From Peribolospora baueri (lineage: Eukaryota > Basidiomycota > Peribolosporomycetes > Peribolosporales > Peribolosporaceae), in the NCBI GenBank assembly GCA_029717555.1, contig JAMDHS010000019.1, positions 186,001 to 250,000 of the forward strand: a stretch of 64,000 nt of DNA. Reading direction: 5' to 3'. The first letter of the stretch is position 1. Each line of letters opens with the position of its first letter. Both the position numbers and the translations under genes were made by a program. A model generated the notes under the pieces. It saw only the letters and a program-made list of their open reading frames with translations, was not told the origin of the DNA and ran no database searches. Shown here one piece after another: positions 1-8,395 of the stretch.

Positions 1-608
1 CGAGCCGAGAAGATAAGACTCTAAACCGGAATCATGATTACTTGTCTGAGCCGCCCCCGTCCGACATGCGCGCACAAACGACGGTGACCAATCTCCGCTG
101 AGCAACCGAAAGTGAAATGGTGAGAAGGGAGCGGAACATGGGTGGGCGCGATCTGCCTTGAACTCGATCGTCGACGAATGGACGACGACACGAAACCCTA
201 TTGGGGGACGAGTCTACGGGGCAAAGAAGGGGCGTGGTGTCCGTCTGCGTCCGCGGGCGATAGAACTCGGAGTAGACGGCGCGGTCGTCGAACTCGCCGC
301 GCCCCGGCACCCGCTCGCTCGCTCCGTTAGCCCTTCTCGCCCAACGTAAAACTGAACGGTCGGTCCGAGCGGCTCGCGGCTCCCCCTTTCAAAGTCGCGA
401 ACCAGCTTTCGCATTCCCAGCTCTTCAGAGCGGTGCGCATGAACGTCGTTCGAAGCCCTCGAGCTGGACTGACCGTACTAACAGCCTCTAGGACGCTAAC
501 GCGACCGACTTTGTACGTGAGACCGTCGGAACCGGTCGTCGGTCGTCAGAAAACTAAGTACTTCTGCGCATATACTCACTTTTTTTTTTCCTTCCAGACT
601 GCTTCAAC
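1..608. other. 5' flank without a supported gene
   Basis: No reading frame here looks like a protein; the short ORFs are Arg/Ser/Pro-rich and overlap on both strands. A pyrimidine run ending in a splice-acceptor-like ttccag at about 581-598 lies just before the ATG at 609, so the following gene may have an intron in its 5' UTR. Confidence 0.5.
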
Positions 609-2256
609 ATGTCCGCCTCTCGCATCTCGAAGAGGCGCAGGATCGACACCGACGACGCCAACAACGCTGGCCCCAGTCACACGAGGGGAGGCGACAGCGG
701 GGGCGTCATCCAAGTCGACGAGCAAGAGCCCGACGCTGTCGAGCAAGGGCCCAACGATGTCGACGTTTTCGCCCAAGACGGTTCCAGCGTCCGGCGCCGA
801 GTGGCACAAGCGGAGGTCATGGCGACCGAGGGCAGGCGCGCCAACCTCGCTCTAAATGCGCAAGCTCGGCTGACCTTCTGGAGAGACGCCGAGCTCGCCG
901 AGCTCCGGGAAGGGCAGACGCTGCCTGCCAGGAGAGCGTCTCTCTACGAGATGGTCTGCGCCAGGCGCGCCCGCAAGGAAAGGCCTGCGCCGTCGCATGC
1001 CGACACCGACAGGCTCATCCTCGGTCATACCGACACAGTCGCCGCTCTCCAGGCCCTGGCTGATCGCCCACTGCGATTCGATCCGTCGCAGTTTCCGAGA
1101 GCGCTAGTCCGCGTTCGCTATGACACCATCGACGAAGTCGACCACGCCGCGGCGCCATCTGCTCGTTTCGATGTGCGCGTCAAACGCTTCGCGCAGCAAG
1201 ACTTTCGTGAAGTTCTGACGCCCTACGACGCCCATTATTATGCGGACTTCGCCCGGTCGGCGCCCGTCTGGGACGTCTTGGACGACTCGTGCGGGCGGGA
1301 GGACCAAGTTATATGCGCATACATCGGGACGACGGTCGGTGCCTGTATGCGCAGCTCGGCTTCTTCAGTATATGCATGCTCTTTAGACTCTGACGGCCTC
1401 TCTGTAAATCCTGACGGCTTTTTGGATATTTTCTAGCTGGAAGCCCCCTCCACCGCCTCGAAATGGACTCGCAACACGCCATGCGAACCCGTCTGGCAAA
1501 CTTTGCGAAAGTCTCCGGCGGCTGGTCCGGCTGGGAATGCTGGGAGTTTTCCGAATTGGCGTTTCCCGTGAACGCTCCAAACGCCGACTCTCCTAGTCCT
1601 CTGACGCCCCTGCAAATGTTCCGACTCGCTTCGAGGGACGTTGGGTGCGTCGAGGCTTTCCTCATCGATACCGCCGGCCAGACGGCCGTAAACTCGGCCC
1701 CGGGCGGCATAGAGGAGGGCGACTGGGTCGTCCCAGAAGAGGCTATTCAGTTGCGAGACAAGGTGAGCCGGTTTGTATCGGCCACTGCCAAGTCCTGGCT
1801 TAATCCCCTCCGATTTATCTGGTTCAGATCCTTAAAGGCCAGCAGGCCATCTTCACCGAGCCTGTTCCCAGTGACGAGCTAGATCGGCGCAGGGAACAGG
1901 TCAACAAGCTCTTCCGTGTCTCTCAGGCCCGTTACCTTGCCCTAGGGGTCGAGGGCAAGGTTATGTGCGACCGAGGCCTGGAAACGGCGATTACGAACGC
2001 CTCCGCGTTTGCCTTTGACCAGCACGGGAGAGTCCTCAGCCTGCTCCTTGGGAAGGATGCCACGCTGGGGGACATAGTCGGCAAGACCTCGTTCGGGGCC
2101 CGTGTGCGTGGTCGGGACCGAGGTGAGCTTGGCATCTGTGCTGGTGGACGCCATATGCGCGGCCTTTGCCGGTCTTGACGCCGACGGCGCTCAGGTCACA
2201 AGGGGCACACCACGACAGGTCACCCACATCGGCTCAACGCTGAGCACCGTAGCTGA
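609..2256 (+). CDS. GIY-YIG-nuclease-like protein, 4-exon model
   Basis: Unknown protein of about 470 aa. Exons proposed: 609-1338, 1437-1762, 1828-2122, 2195-2256; all junctions are GT-AG and the sum is in frame. The N-terminal 100 aa are polar and probably disordered. From about residue 235 there is a pattern like a GIY-YIG nuclease core: a beta strand ending in YIGTT (Tyr codon at 1320), an Arg 10-15 residues later (HRLEMD), a Glu in VEAFLID (GAG at 1652-1654) and an Asn before a double glycine (VNSAPGG, AAC at 1691-1693). These match in order the Tyr, Arg, Glu and Asn of that fold, but the leading GIY half is not obvious (ICA before YIG). The gene is close to a truncated photoreceptor gene and an antisense ORF, so the locus looks accessory. 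A different downstream frame is open to 2350, so the last exon is uncertain. Fold assignment is inference from motif order. Confidence 0.45.
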
Positions 2257-2346
2257 ACCGGGGAAGAGATTTCCAGCCGAGGCCAGGATCCGACGGTCGA
2301 TGAGGCCCGAAGAGGCCGTTTCCGGATCCGGCCGTCCTGCGCGCGC

Positions 2347-2955
2347 CTAGGCGAGGACGTCCAGAGCCTGGATGCGCTTCCACCGGTCCAGATCCTCTTT
2401 TCCCTCGTCCACCGCCCTCCAGTACACGTCGGCAAGCTCGCCCCAGGCAGCGTCGTTGCGCTCGGTAGACGACAAGAAGGTCGCGGCCGATGTAGACCTC
2501 AGCGCCCGCGTGATGCCGTTGGCGAGGGCCTTTGGGCCGTGGACGGCGTGTGTGGCCAGGTCGGGCGCGCCATCTAGCGTCCCAAGCTCCTGCTGCCTGC
2601 ACGAGGCGCAATGGAAGAAGAGGATGGAGCATCGCACCTTGAGACGATTTTCGTCCGACCGGGGCATGGCAGCGAGCGCCTCTCGTTCCGTTGGCGGCGA
2701 GAACAGCAAAGAGGTCCATCTATTAGTCCAGCCCGCCACTCGCGGCTCGACGAGAAACCAGGGGCTTACGTCTTCGGATCCGGATTCTGCCGACACTCTT
2801 CCTCGACATCGGCGCGCAGCTTCTGAAATGCTGAGCGCGACGACCGATCGAGAGGGCCGTTCCCCGAGACGACGCGCTCGGCCAGCACTCGCTTGAGTTG
2901 ACCGCCGCTCATCCTTCCGCTCAGCTGCAATCCCCTCTGAGTCAATACGCGGCAT
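2347..2955 (-). CDS. Unknown 202-aa ORF, antisense to the locus
   Basis: An uninterrupted ORF with a true ATG. The C-terminal half has protein-like composition (charged helices such as ELADVYWRAVDEGKEDLDRW), and there is a Cys/His patch (CSILFFHCASC, about residue 132). No family was recognised. The stop codon lies at a CTAG shared with the end of an open frame on the + strand (stop at 2348-2350), so two frames meet tail to tail. The 5' end overlaps the LOV fragment on the other strand. It could be a real lineage-specific gene or an antisense open frame in GC-rich DNA. Confidence 0.3.
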   Translation of the reverse strand: MPRIDSEGIAAERKDERRSTQASAGRARRLGERPSRSVVALSISEAARRCRGRVSAESGSEDVSPWFLVEPRVAGWTNRWTSLLFSPPTEREALAAMPRSDENRLKVRCSILFFHCASCRQQELGTLDGAPDLATHAVHGPKALANGITRALRSTSAATFLSSTERNDAAWGELADVYWRAVDEGKEDLDRWKRIQALDVLA

Positions 2956-3584
2956 TATATCCGACAGCCGTCGCGACCGGGCGGCGGAATACCGCAGATA
3001 GTATCAGCGCGTCCCCCGGACCCGCTCTGAACCAAGTTAACCAGTGGGTCCTCAATAGCGTCCCGTCTCGCGCGCATAGTCGTACGCTTTCGCTTTCCGT
3101 CTTTGGCCAGCCGCCCGACGTTTTGTGCATCGCCACGTCGCCTGGCCGTCCGTCGCAAAGTCTTTCCGGCGCCGACGCGATTCGCGTCAGCGTCCGGAGC
3201 GGCTTTGACGTGGTCAGCATCCTCGCGCGGGTGCAGACCAGGCCGAACCGTCGTATCGCCATCGGACCGGTTGACATGTCCTGCTCCTTCGTCGTCTCGG
3301 ACGCCAGGCAGCCCGACCTACCCATCGTGTACGTTTCCGACACGTTCACCAGGTTGACCGGCTACCAGGCGCCCGAGGTCATCGGCAAGAGTTGCAGGTT
3401 CCTTCAGGCGCCCGACGGGCAGGTCGCTCAGGGAAGCAGACGACTATATACCGACAGCGCTGCTTGTCACCACTTGAAGAAACACCTTGCCTCGTGCAAG
3501 GAGGTGCACTCTGTTGCCTCCCGTGCGAGGGAGGACGCGGAGCGAGGAGACGAAAGGAAAAAAAAAAAAAAAAAAAAAGGGTAG
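2898..3584 (+). pseudogene. White Collar-1-like LOV domain, truncated
   Basis: The frame encodes the first two thirds of a WC-1 LOV (PAS) domain. After SGFDVVSILARVQTRPN come GPVDMSCSFVVSD, PIVYVSDTF, LTGY and the flavin-binding core GKSCRFLQAPDG; the photoactive Cys codon is at 3393-3395. Next come helix residues up to LKKHLASCKE (ending near 3501), where all WC-1 proteins continue into the NYRKDG...F strands that close the flavin pocket. Here the sequence turns into Arg/Glu-rich low complexity, a run of 21 A (3558-3578) and a stop. I found no exon with the missing strands in any frame up to the HMG gene at 5.1 kb, and no ATG opens this frame (a TGA precedes 2898), so upstream exons are also missing or unrecognised. 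WC-1 is a blue-light sensor and transcription regulator; this copy is probably a broken or relocated fragment. It is a host gene relic, not a viral one. Confidence 0.6.
3558..3578. repeat. Run of 21 A
   Basis: A homopolymer directly after the truncated LOV frame and an A/G-rich stretch. No target-site duplication or retroelement coding was seen next to it, so it is listed as simple sequence. Confidence 0.9.
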
Positions 3585-3700
3585 CGCAAGTGGTTCCGAG
3601 CTGGTCTTCCGCCGTCCAGCTCGGCCGGGCCGACCGCACGAGTTGTGTCCCACTTTGCTTGTCTCGCCCGACGATCCACTGACGGAACGAAACACGTCTT

Positions 3701-3741
3701 CCCAACTCCTCCATCCAGACAAAAAGATGGATGGAGTTGGG
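3701..3741. repeat. Inverted repeat, hairpin-forming
   Basis: CCCAACTCCTCCATCC is followed, after an A-rich loop, by GGATGGAGTTGGG. The arms pair over 13 bases with a three-base bulge. No flanking gene uses it obviously. Confidence 0.7.
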
Positions 3742-3937
3742 AAGTGCAGCGATGGACCAACGGCCGGCGCCCCAACCCCGTCCCGTCCTCGCGCACCCTT
3801 TTCTTTCTTTCTCCCAGGCGCCCAACCCCCCCCCCCCGCGTTCGTGCCGTCCCATCCCATCCTATCCCGTCTCTTCCCTTCCCACCGCCTCGCGTCGCAC
3901 CTCCACGATAGACAGCGACAGCGACAGCGAAAGCGCA

Positions 3938-4004
3938 TGCACACGCACACGTACACGCACACGCACACGTACGCGAACGCATACGCATACGCATACGCAT
4001 ACGC
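3938..4004. repeat. CACACG / CATACG tandem repeats
   Basis: Alternating purine-pyrimidine repeats: ACGCAC-type units, then about four CATACG hexamers (3979-4004). Such tracts can adopt left-handed DNA. Preceded by GACAGC units (3911-3930). Confidence 0.85.
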
Positions 4005-4829
4005 GCCGCGCCACAAGACTCTCGCTCGCATCGACCGTCCCTTCCGCTCGCGCTCAAAAGAAAGCAAATTCAAAGGTTAGCCCCCTCCGCGCGCGCGCAC
4101 CGCGCCGCGCCGCGTTAAGGTCGCGTCTGTTCGCGTCTGTTCGCGTCGCCTTCTCGCCCTCGCCCCTCGCCCAAATCTCAAAGCCCAATCCCAAGCACCT
4201 CCCCTCCCCCTTTCCTCCGCCTCGTGGAGGCGATCCTTCTATTTTGCAAGGATGGGCCACGCCACCTATGCACGTAAATCTCTTATCTCTTATTACATGT
4301 GTATTTGCATGTGCATGTGTCCAGGACAGGACAGGGCGGGAGGAAGAAACGGTCGTCTCATGGATAAAAGGAGAAAGTGGGACGAATCGGCGCGCGAATG
4401 CTCCACCACATTTTCTTTCTCTTTTTAATACGTCGAATCTTTCCACGCGTAGTGCGGAGGAACAAGCTGGACGGACGGAGAGGCTTCTTTCGTCGGGCGA
4501 TCACTATTCACGGCACGAACGAGACCGGCACGAGAGCACAACGGAAGCAGGGCCGAGGCGAGAACGAACAAAACTAAAACGAATCGAACGAAACGAAACG
4601 AAAGCGCGGGCGGGAGGGCACGGCGAAGGGACAAAGGAATAAAACGTGCGAAGCGAAAGAAATGAACGGGAAGAAAAAGGGAAAGGGCAGATTACACGGG
4701 CGGAACGAAGGGTGCCGGCGGACGGAGAGAGAGCACGGGACGGATAAACATCGGTGAAGGAGGGAGGGAGGGTCCGAAGAGCGGAGAGACGGCTAGCACC
4801 TAAGACGAGTCCGGGGAGAATAGGGACGA

Positions 4830-4830
<1 letters not shown>

Positions 4831-4867
<37 letters not shown>
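4831..4867. repeat. ACG/GAC trinucleotide microsatellite
   Basis: About twelve perfect units. Both strands are open across it (poly-Asp or poly-Arg/Ser shadows), but no gene is supported there. Confidence 0.9.
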
Positions 4868-5120
4868 AGGGCCAAAAGTACACACGCCCAGGGGCTACAA
4901 CGAGACCCGACCGAGTCGAGTCGGATCTGCGGCGGGCGGACGAGCGAACGAGCGAGCGGGCGAGAAAAGGCATAGCATGGCGGAGAGCGTAAACGGCGGA
5001 AGACTGGCGTTGGATACCAGCAAACGACCAGCAGGATAAAGGCGGTCGGCTCGTAGCCGCTGGCCGAGGGGTAGAAAATAGTGAGCCGAAGCAGAGGCGG
5101 CGGCGGCGGTGGCGCCTCAA

Positions 5121-7255
5121 CTATGGCGGCGAATAACCAGGCAAGCCCTCGCCGTCGTCGTCCAAGTCGCCGAGGCCGAGATCATGTGCATCGTCGTCCT
5201 CCTCGTCATCCTCGCCGCCAATGCCGGTGCCGGCTTCACCGCCCTTGTGAACGGCGTGCGCGGCCTCGTACTCCTTTCGGAGGGTCTCGTAGGCTATCTT
5301 GTCGCGCTCTGCCATGTCGAGATATGGCTATAGGGAAGGCGGGCGGGTGTGCAGAGGGCGCGTATGAGCATACAGTCACCGTCACGCATCGCAAACGGAA
5401 CGCGTCGCACCTGCTTCTCCGCATCGCTCAAGCTCCTCCACTTGTGAGCGGCCAAAACGCTCTGCTTGGTGGTCTCCTCCTCTCCATTGAATACGTCCTC
5501 CATCATGGCCACATTGGCGCGGATGGCGCGGAGGAAGAGGAAGTAGGCTGAGAGGGGCTTTTTGGGCGCGTTCGGGTCCTTCAGGTTGCCCTTCCGAGAT
5601 TTGCCGGCCTTGCGCTGCTGCGAGCGGAAGAGGTTCTGCGGATGGGGCGGATCGAGAAGGCGGGTGGAGGTTGAGCGAAAGAGAAGAAGGCGAGAGAAAG
5701 AGAAGAAGGCGAGAGAAAGAGAAAAAGGCGAGAGAAAAAGAAGACGAGAGCGAAAGAGAAAAAGGCCAACGGGCTCACCTCATGCTTAATGTCCTCTGGG
5801 GTGAGCGTGAGCCGCCACGCAGCGACCTCCTTCTCGTACTCCTTCTTTAGTTCCTTGCTCTTCTTTTGGTACACCGATTTTTCCTCCGCGCTCAGGCTCG
5901 CATACCGTTGCCCGGCTTCCTTGGCCACATGGGCAACGTTCATCTTTTCGCTCGCCGACGCCGTTTGTCTGTACTGCTGGAGCTGCTCGGCGAAGAAGAT
6001 CTGCCACGCCGACGGCGCCTGCTTCGGCGGCTTCAATCGAGATTTGAGCGGCGGTTTTGCTGTCGCGCGGCGAAAGAAAGGGCGCATACAAGGTCAGCGA
6101 TGGCGATCGATCGATGGATCGCCGCGGGCCTACTCACGCTTGTCCTCCTTGGCCGCCTTTGCCTTGCCGCTCGTCCTGGCGCTCTTGGTCTCCTTTTCGG
6201 CGTCGTCGCCCCTGGCGTGGGTGTCCGAGCTGCCGCTGGCCTTTCTCTTGACGCCCGCCTTGACAGGTTTAGCGTCCGCGAGGGCGGTGGAGGGCCCGGG
6301 CTGGCCGGGGGCGCCGGCGCCGGCGCCGCTCAACTCGGCTTGGCCGTGCGTGGACACGTCCGGGGACGAGGTGGTGTGCTTGGGCGCCGCAGTGAGGCTG
6401 GAAGGACTGGTGGAGGTGGGGCCGGGGGCCTGGGCGAGGTTGTAATGGGAGGCATGCACGACGCCGGGCGAGCCGAAAGGGGGGCCGAGGCCGGGGGCGG
6501 TGGTGGCGCCGGGGGCGACGGTGGCGTAGCTATACATCTGAGCGGGCTGGCCGGCGGGCTGATGAGAGGAGGGGTGATGGGCATACATCATGGGGCTGGG
6601 GGCTTGCTGCTGCGGGAGGGAGTAAGGCTGGTGGTGGTGCTGGTGGTGGTGTTGCTGCTGCTGCTGCTGATGATGCTGCTGCTGTTGCTGCTGCTGGTAA
6701 ATAGGGTACGATGGGGCGGAGGCGTGGGGTGCGAAGCGGGGGGACTGCTGGGAGGGGCCGAATGCGTCGTAGGACTGCTGAGCGGGGCCGTGCTGGGCGG
6801 CAGCGAGGGCCTGAGGGGCGGCGACGGGGCTGTGGTGAAGGGAGGCGGCCTGAGCATGGGCGGGTTGGACGACGGTGGCGGCTCTGGCGGCGTCGTAGGC
6901 GAGCTGTCGGTCGTGAGCGGGCGCGGCGACGCCCTGGTGGAGGGTGGCGTTCATCATGCCGCCGGGGTTGAAGTACTGCTGAGGGCTGAGTGCCTGGGAG
7001 AAGGACTGGGGGGAGACGGTGGTGATCTGGTGGGGCTGGGGATGGGCATGTTGTTGCTGGAGATGGTGCTGGTAGGCGAAGTGCTGGGGTTGGGTGTGGG
7101 TGTAGGAGGGATAAGGGGAGCCGGAGGAGGAGGGGGAGGGGAGGTGGTGGGGGTGTTGTTGGTGTTGGTGTTGGTGTTGGTGTTGAGAAGTGGGTTGGTG
7201 GTGTTGGTGTTGGTGGTGTTGGTGGAGGGGTTGGTGTTGGTGGTGTTGTTGTTGG

Positions 7256-7299
<44 letters not shown>

Positions 7300-7521
7300 G
7301 AGACGCTGGACCTGGGCCTGGGCGGCGGCGGCGCTGGCAGAGGTCTGAGGCGGAGGGAAGCCGTCGACGCCTACGCCTGCGGAGTCGAGTGCGGGGGAGC
7401 CCATGCCCATGCCCATGCCCATGTGATAGGCGTCGGTGGATGACGAGTCGTGGTGGTCGTGGCCGTGACGGTGACGGTGCGAGGACGCGGCGGCGGCAGC
7501 AGCAGCGGCGGCGGCGGACAT
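5121..7521 (-). CDS. Gln/His-rich protein with two HMG boxes
   Basis: Four exons (7521-6138, 6059-5779, 5635-5411, 5327-5121) give a 698-aa protein with all phases matching. ATG at 7519-7521 begins a run of Ala. Residues 1 to about 460 are disordered: Ala, His and Gln tracts (a pure Gln run encoded by 7243-7302), Pro/Ser, and a Lys-rich end. The first HMG box (PSAWQIFFAEQL ... AEEKSVYQKKSKELKKEYEK) covers about 470-545, and the second (DPNAPKKPLSAYFLFLRA ... AEKQPYLDMAERDKIAYE) about 570-650. The C-terminus is acidic (DDEEDDDAHDLG). Tandem HMG boxes with an acidic tail are known from HMGB and TFAM/Abf2 chromatin proteins that bend DNA; the large Gln-rich N-terminus suggests a nuclear regulator rather than a mitochondrial packaging protein. 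I see no evidence for a specific ortholog. It is divergent from the nucleoporin gene. Confidence 0.85.
5674..5766. repeat. Purine tandem repeat filling an intron
   Basis: A 17-19-base A/G unit (gagaaagagaagaaggc type) repeated about three times, then decaying. It makes up most of intron 2 of the HMG gene (5636-5778), giving that transcript an exceptionally long pyrimidine tract. Confidence 0.85.
7243..7302. repeat. CTG/TTG trinucleotide repeat (poly-Gln)
   Basis: Mixed CTG and TTG units on the + strand, read as CAG/CAA glutamines in the HMG gene. The imperfect mixture should make it more stable than a pure CAG tract. Confidence 0.85.
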
Positions 7522-8395
7522 GAGAGGGCGGAGACGGAACAAAGAGGCGGAGGGGATGGATGGCCGAGGTAGAGGGGCAGTAGCGAGGAAGGAGGGATGG
7601 GCAGGCAGTCAGTCAGTCAGTGAGAGAGTGGAGGCGGCTTAGGGCTGCCCTAGACGGAGGCCACGGTTAGGCGGCGGTGAGGACGGACAGGCGGCGAGCG
7701 AGGGCGAGAAGAGGACACGGCGACGACGGAGGCCGGCGGACGGACTCGGTCGTGGTGGGAGGGCAAAGGAAAGAGGAGAGAAAAAGGTGGGAGGAGGAAG
7801 AGAGGCGGAGGAAGAGTTCATGTACCCCTTCCCTTTAGTCCCTTCCAGCCCATGCACTCCATCCATTCCTTCGCCACCCAATCACGGCCCCGCATTCCCC
7901 ATTCCGCAGCCCGCGCCCGGATCGCCTCCCGCCCAATTCATGCCGTTTCTATTCCGCATTCATCCCCCTTTCTATTCCCAATTACCCGCTCTTTCAATCC
8001 GCCATCCTCTCCGTCATTTCGCGTCACCCTCCCCCCGCCCTTACAGAAGGCAATACCCCGCTCGAAAATAGCAATACAACGGATCCAGCCCCGGCCCAGC
8101 CAACCCGTCCCTCTGTCCATGCGCCCGTCACTCCGGCGTCCGCAGCAGACAAACGGCCGCGAGTGACTCCGGCAGCCGCAGCAGACTGCCGCAGCAGCCA
8201 AGGACTCGTCGACGACTCGTCGCATCAATCACTGCGGCGTCCACCCGATCTCCTCGTCTATTCATTCATCCTCCTCTCCATTCGTCCACCGCCCCCTTCA
8301 TCGCCCCCCTCCTCGTCGTCCCTCCCTCTCCCTCCCCCACCAAACCCGTCCCAGGAGGAACAGAAGAACGAAAGAACGGACATCTTCCGCCCACC
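7522..8395. promoter_or_regulatory. Shared upstream region, HMG gene / NUP49
   Basis: 874 bp between two divergent start codons. Contains four CAGT tetramers near 7606-7622, a CT-rich stretch (about 7960-8050) and long C-rich pyrimidine stretches (8260-8345) just before the NUP49 ATG, typical of fungal 5' leaders. No protein-like ORF. Confidence 0.6.

Larger units (their letters stand above)
3585..5120. other. Gene-free low-complexity interval
   Basis: Roughly 1.5 kb between the LOV fragment and the 3' end of the HMG gene. It holds an inverted repeat (3701-3741), a C-run (3827-3837), alternating purine/pyrimidine repeats (3938-4004), GC-rich GCGC tracts near 4091-4110, A/G-rich stretches with AACGAA units (about 4560-4610) and an ACG/GAC microsatellite (4831-4867). 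ORFs in it are low-complexity and overlap on both strands. Part is presumably 3' UTR of the HMG gene. Confidence 0.7.

Noticed and set aside
3731-4642. 303-aa + ORF across the CACACG repeats
   Set aside because: Thr/Arg/His repeat translation of simple sequence, open in several frames.
5866-7443. 525-aa + strand ORF rich in Gly/Leu/Val
   Set aside because: It is the exact antisense of the Gln/His-rich HMG gene; poly-Gln codons read backwards as poly-Leu.
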